Below, in pieces: positions 40,032 to 40,568 of a stretch of DNA of 40,568 nt. The notes under the pieces are model-generated. The model worked only from the letters and a program-made list of their open reading frames with translations. It was not told the DNA's origin and did not search any database. The stretch's first letter is position 1, and the number at the start of each line of letters is the position of its first letter. The DNA is taken from the IMG/VR virus record IMGVR_UViG_3300035670_000524, positions 1-40,568 of that record; one strand, 5' to 3'. The translations under genes were made by a program, and so were the position numbers. The DNA is from a virus.

Positions 40032-40466
40032 ATGGCTTACAGTGGCAAGTTTAGTCCGAAAAATACTAATAAATATTTAGGTGATCCAACAAACATCTGG
40101 TACAGATCGTTATGGGAACGCCGAGTTATGGTGCACCTGGACGATAATCCGAATGTGATAGAATGGTCAAATGAGGAAATTATTATACCATATTTATCCC
40201 CAGTAGATAATCGTTGGCATCGCTACTTTCCTGATTTCTATGTTAAATCAAGAAACAAGGAAGGTAAGTTAGAATCTGTAATCATAGAAGTAAAACCATC
40301 AAAACAAACCCAAGCACCACAAAAACGAAGTCGCGTGACTCAACAATACATTCGCGAAGTTGTTACTTGGGGCGTCAACGAAGCCAAATGGCAAGCAGCA
40401 ATGGAATATTGTAAAGATCGAAATTGGAAATTTGTTGTTCTTACCGAAAAGGAACTTGGCATCTAA
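40032..40466 (+). CDS. gp4: Head-completion nuclease-fold protein gp4
   Basis: Completes packaged heads before tail joining; in T4 the gp4 (gp50/gp65) product is 150 residues and this one is 144. It has a PD-(D/E)XK/TnsA-like nuclease fold: WYRSLWERRVM supplies E29, YFPDFYV supplies D68 and IIEVKPS supplies E86-x-K88, followed by a helical C-terminus (EAKWQAAMEYCKDRNWKFVVLTE). It is the only complete plus-strand gene and is divergent from gp48. No good ribosome site is seen before the ATG; an AATAAATA at 40020-40027 lies too close to be its promoter, so upstream transcription is not explained by this window. Confidence 0.94.
   Translation: MAYSGKFSPKNTNKYLGDPTNIWYRSLWERRVMVHLDDNPNVIEWSNEEIIIPYLSPVDNRWHRYFPDFYVKSRNKEGKLESVIIEVKPSKQTQAPQKRSRVTQQYIREVVTWGVNEAKWQAAMEYCKDRNWKFVVLTEKELGI
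40074..40080 (-). promoter_or_regulatory. Possible late promoter for gp48 inside gp4
   Basis: Minus strand CTAAATA, a late-promoter variant reported for some T4-like phages, 66 bases upstream of the gp48 start codon. Lies inside the gp4 coding sequence on the opposite strand. It is the nearest candidate to start the baseplate operon. Confidence 0.35.
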
Positions 40467-40568
40467 TGGCTTCATTACTCGACAAAGTTAACAAAGACCT
40501 CCTTGCTGCGGGCATAACTCCAAGAACATCCACTGCAAGAAACTGGTTGATCGATCGCATACGTCGTC
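40466..40568 (+). CDS. Partial gene of unknown function after gp4
   Basis: The first 34 codons of a plus-strand gene cut by the window edge; its ATG overlaps the gp4 stop (TAATG), so it is translationally coupled to gp4. The visible sequence begins MASLLDKVNKDLLAAG and continues with ITPRTSTARNWLIDRIRR, an amphipathic basic N-terminal helix. I do not recognise it. Coupling to gp4 suggests a further head or tail-assembly protein. Confidence 0.7.
   Translation, partial: MASLLDKVNKDLLAAGITPRTSTARNWLIDRIRR

Noticed and set aside
1-40568. tRNA genes, integrase, transposons, homing endonucleases, photosynthesis genes or attachment sites
   Set aside because: None seen on either strand; coding is almost continuous and gaps are too short.

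Overview
This window is almost certainly part of the virion-structure module of a T4-like myovirus (contractile-tailed phage) of the kind known from cyanobacteria and other aquatic bacteria. The evidence is the T4 morphogenesis gene order. Reading the minus strand 5'->3' (from right to left) it runs gp48, gp53, a gp27-like hub, gp5, gp25, gp6, gp7, gp8, baseplate/fibre proteins, gp13, gp14, gp15, gp16 and gp17, with gp4 divergent at the right edge. The DNA is AT-rich, genes abut or overlap by a few bases, and several gene groups are preceded by T4-type late promoters (TATAAATA or a one-base variant). No tRNA, integrase, transposase, CRISPR array or photosynthesis gene is visible, so the host cannot be named from this window.

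Layout, left to right. 1-4034 (minus): DNA packaging and neck, with large terminase gp17 (cut by the window edge), small terminase gp16, tail terminator gp15 and neck proteins gp14 and gp13, behind a perfect late promoter at 4058. 4080-8765: an accessory island holding a 2-oxoglutarate/Fe(II) oxygenase, a DUF6065-like protein of unknown role, a 987-residue collagen-like Gly-X-Y protein, and a 116-residue unknown. 8782-19939: a tail-fibre region with three large proteins built from Ala/Asn-rich heptads (1292, 800 and 851 residues), a free-standing copy of a fibre-tip domain, a glycine-rich adhesin-like protein and small accessory proteins. 19941-27326: two very large baseplate/fibre-attachment proteins (1072 and 1383 residues) in the place T4 uses for gp9-gp12. 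27337-40008: baseplate wedge, hub and tube-initiation genes gp8, gp7, gp6, gp25, gp5, gp27-like, gp53 and gp48. 40032-40568 (plus): the head-completion nuclease gp4 and the start of a further gene.

How it fits together: gp5 and the gp27-like hub form the central spike, gp53, gp6, gp7, gp8 and gp25 form the wedges, gp48 starts the tube, gp15, gp14 and gp13 close the tail and join it to the head, gp16/gp17 pump the DNA, and gp4 completes the head. The fibre and collagen/glycine-rich proteins are the likely host-recognition apparatus.

The most interesting region is 4080-8401. A phage 2OG-Fe(II) oxygenase lies one gene away from a collagen-like protein whose triplets repeatedly place Pro immediately before Gly (about 30 GQPG motifs), the position that collagen prolyl hydroxylases modify. 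This suggests, but does not prove, a phage-encoded modified-collagen fibre. Several small beta-rich modules also recur in otherwise unrelated neck, wedge and fibre-attachment proteins. There is no gene-free stretch over 300 bases; the largest gaps are the roughly 30-45 base promoter-bearing spacers at 4035-4079, 5408-5437, 13088-13116 and 35076-35111.
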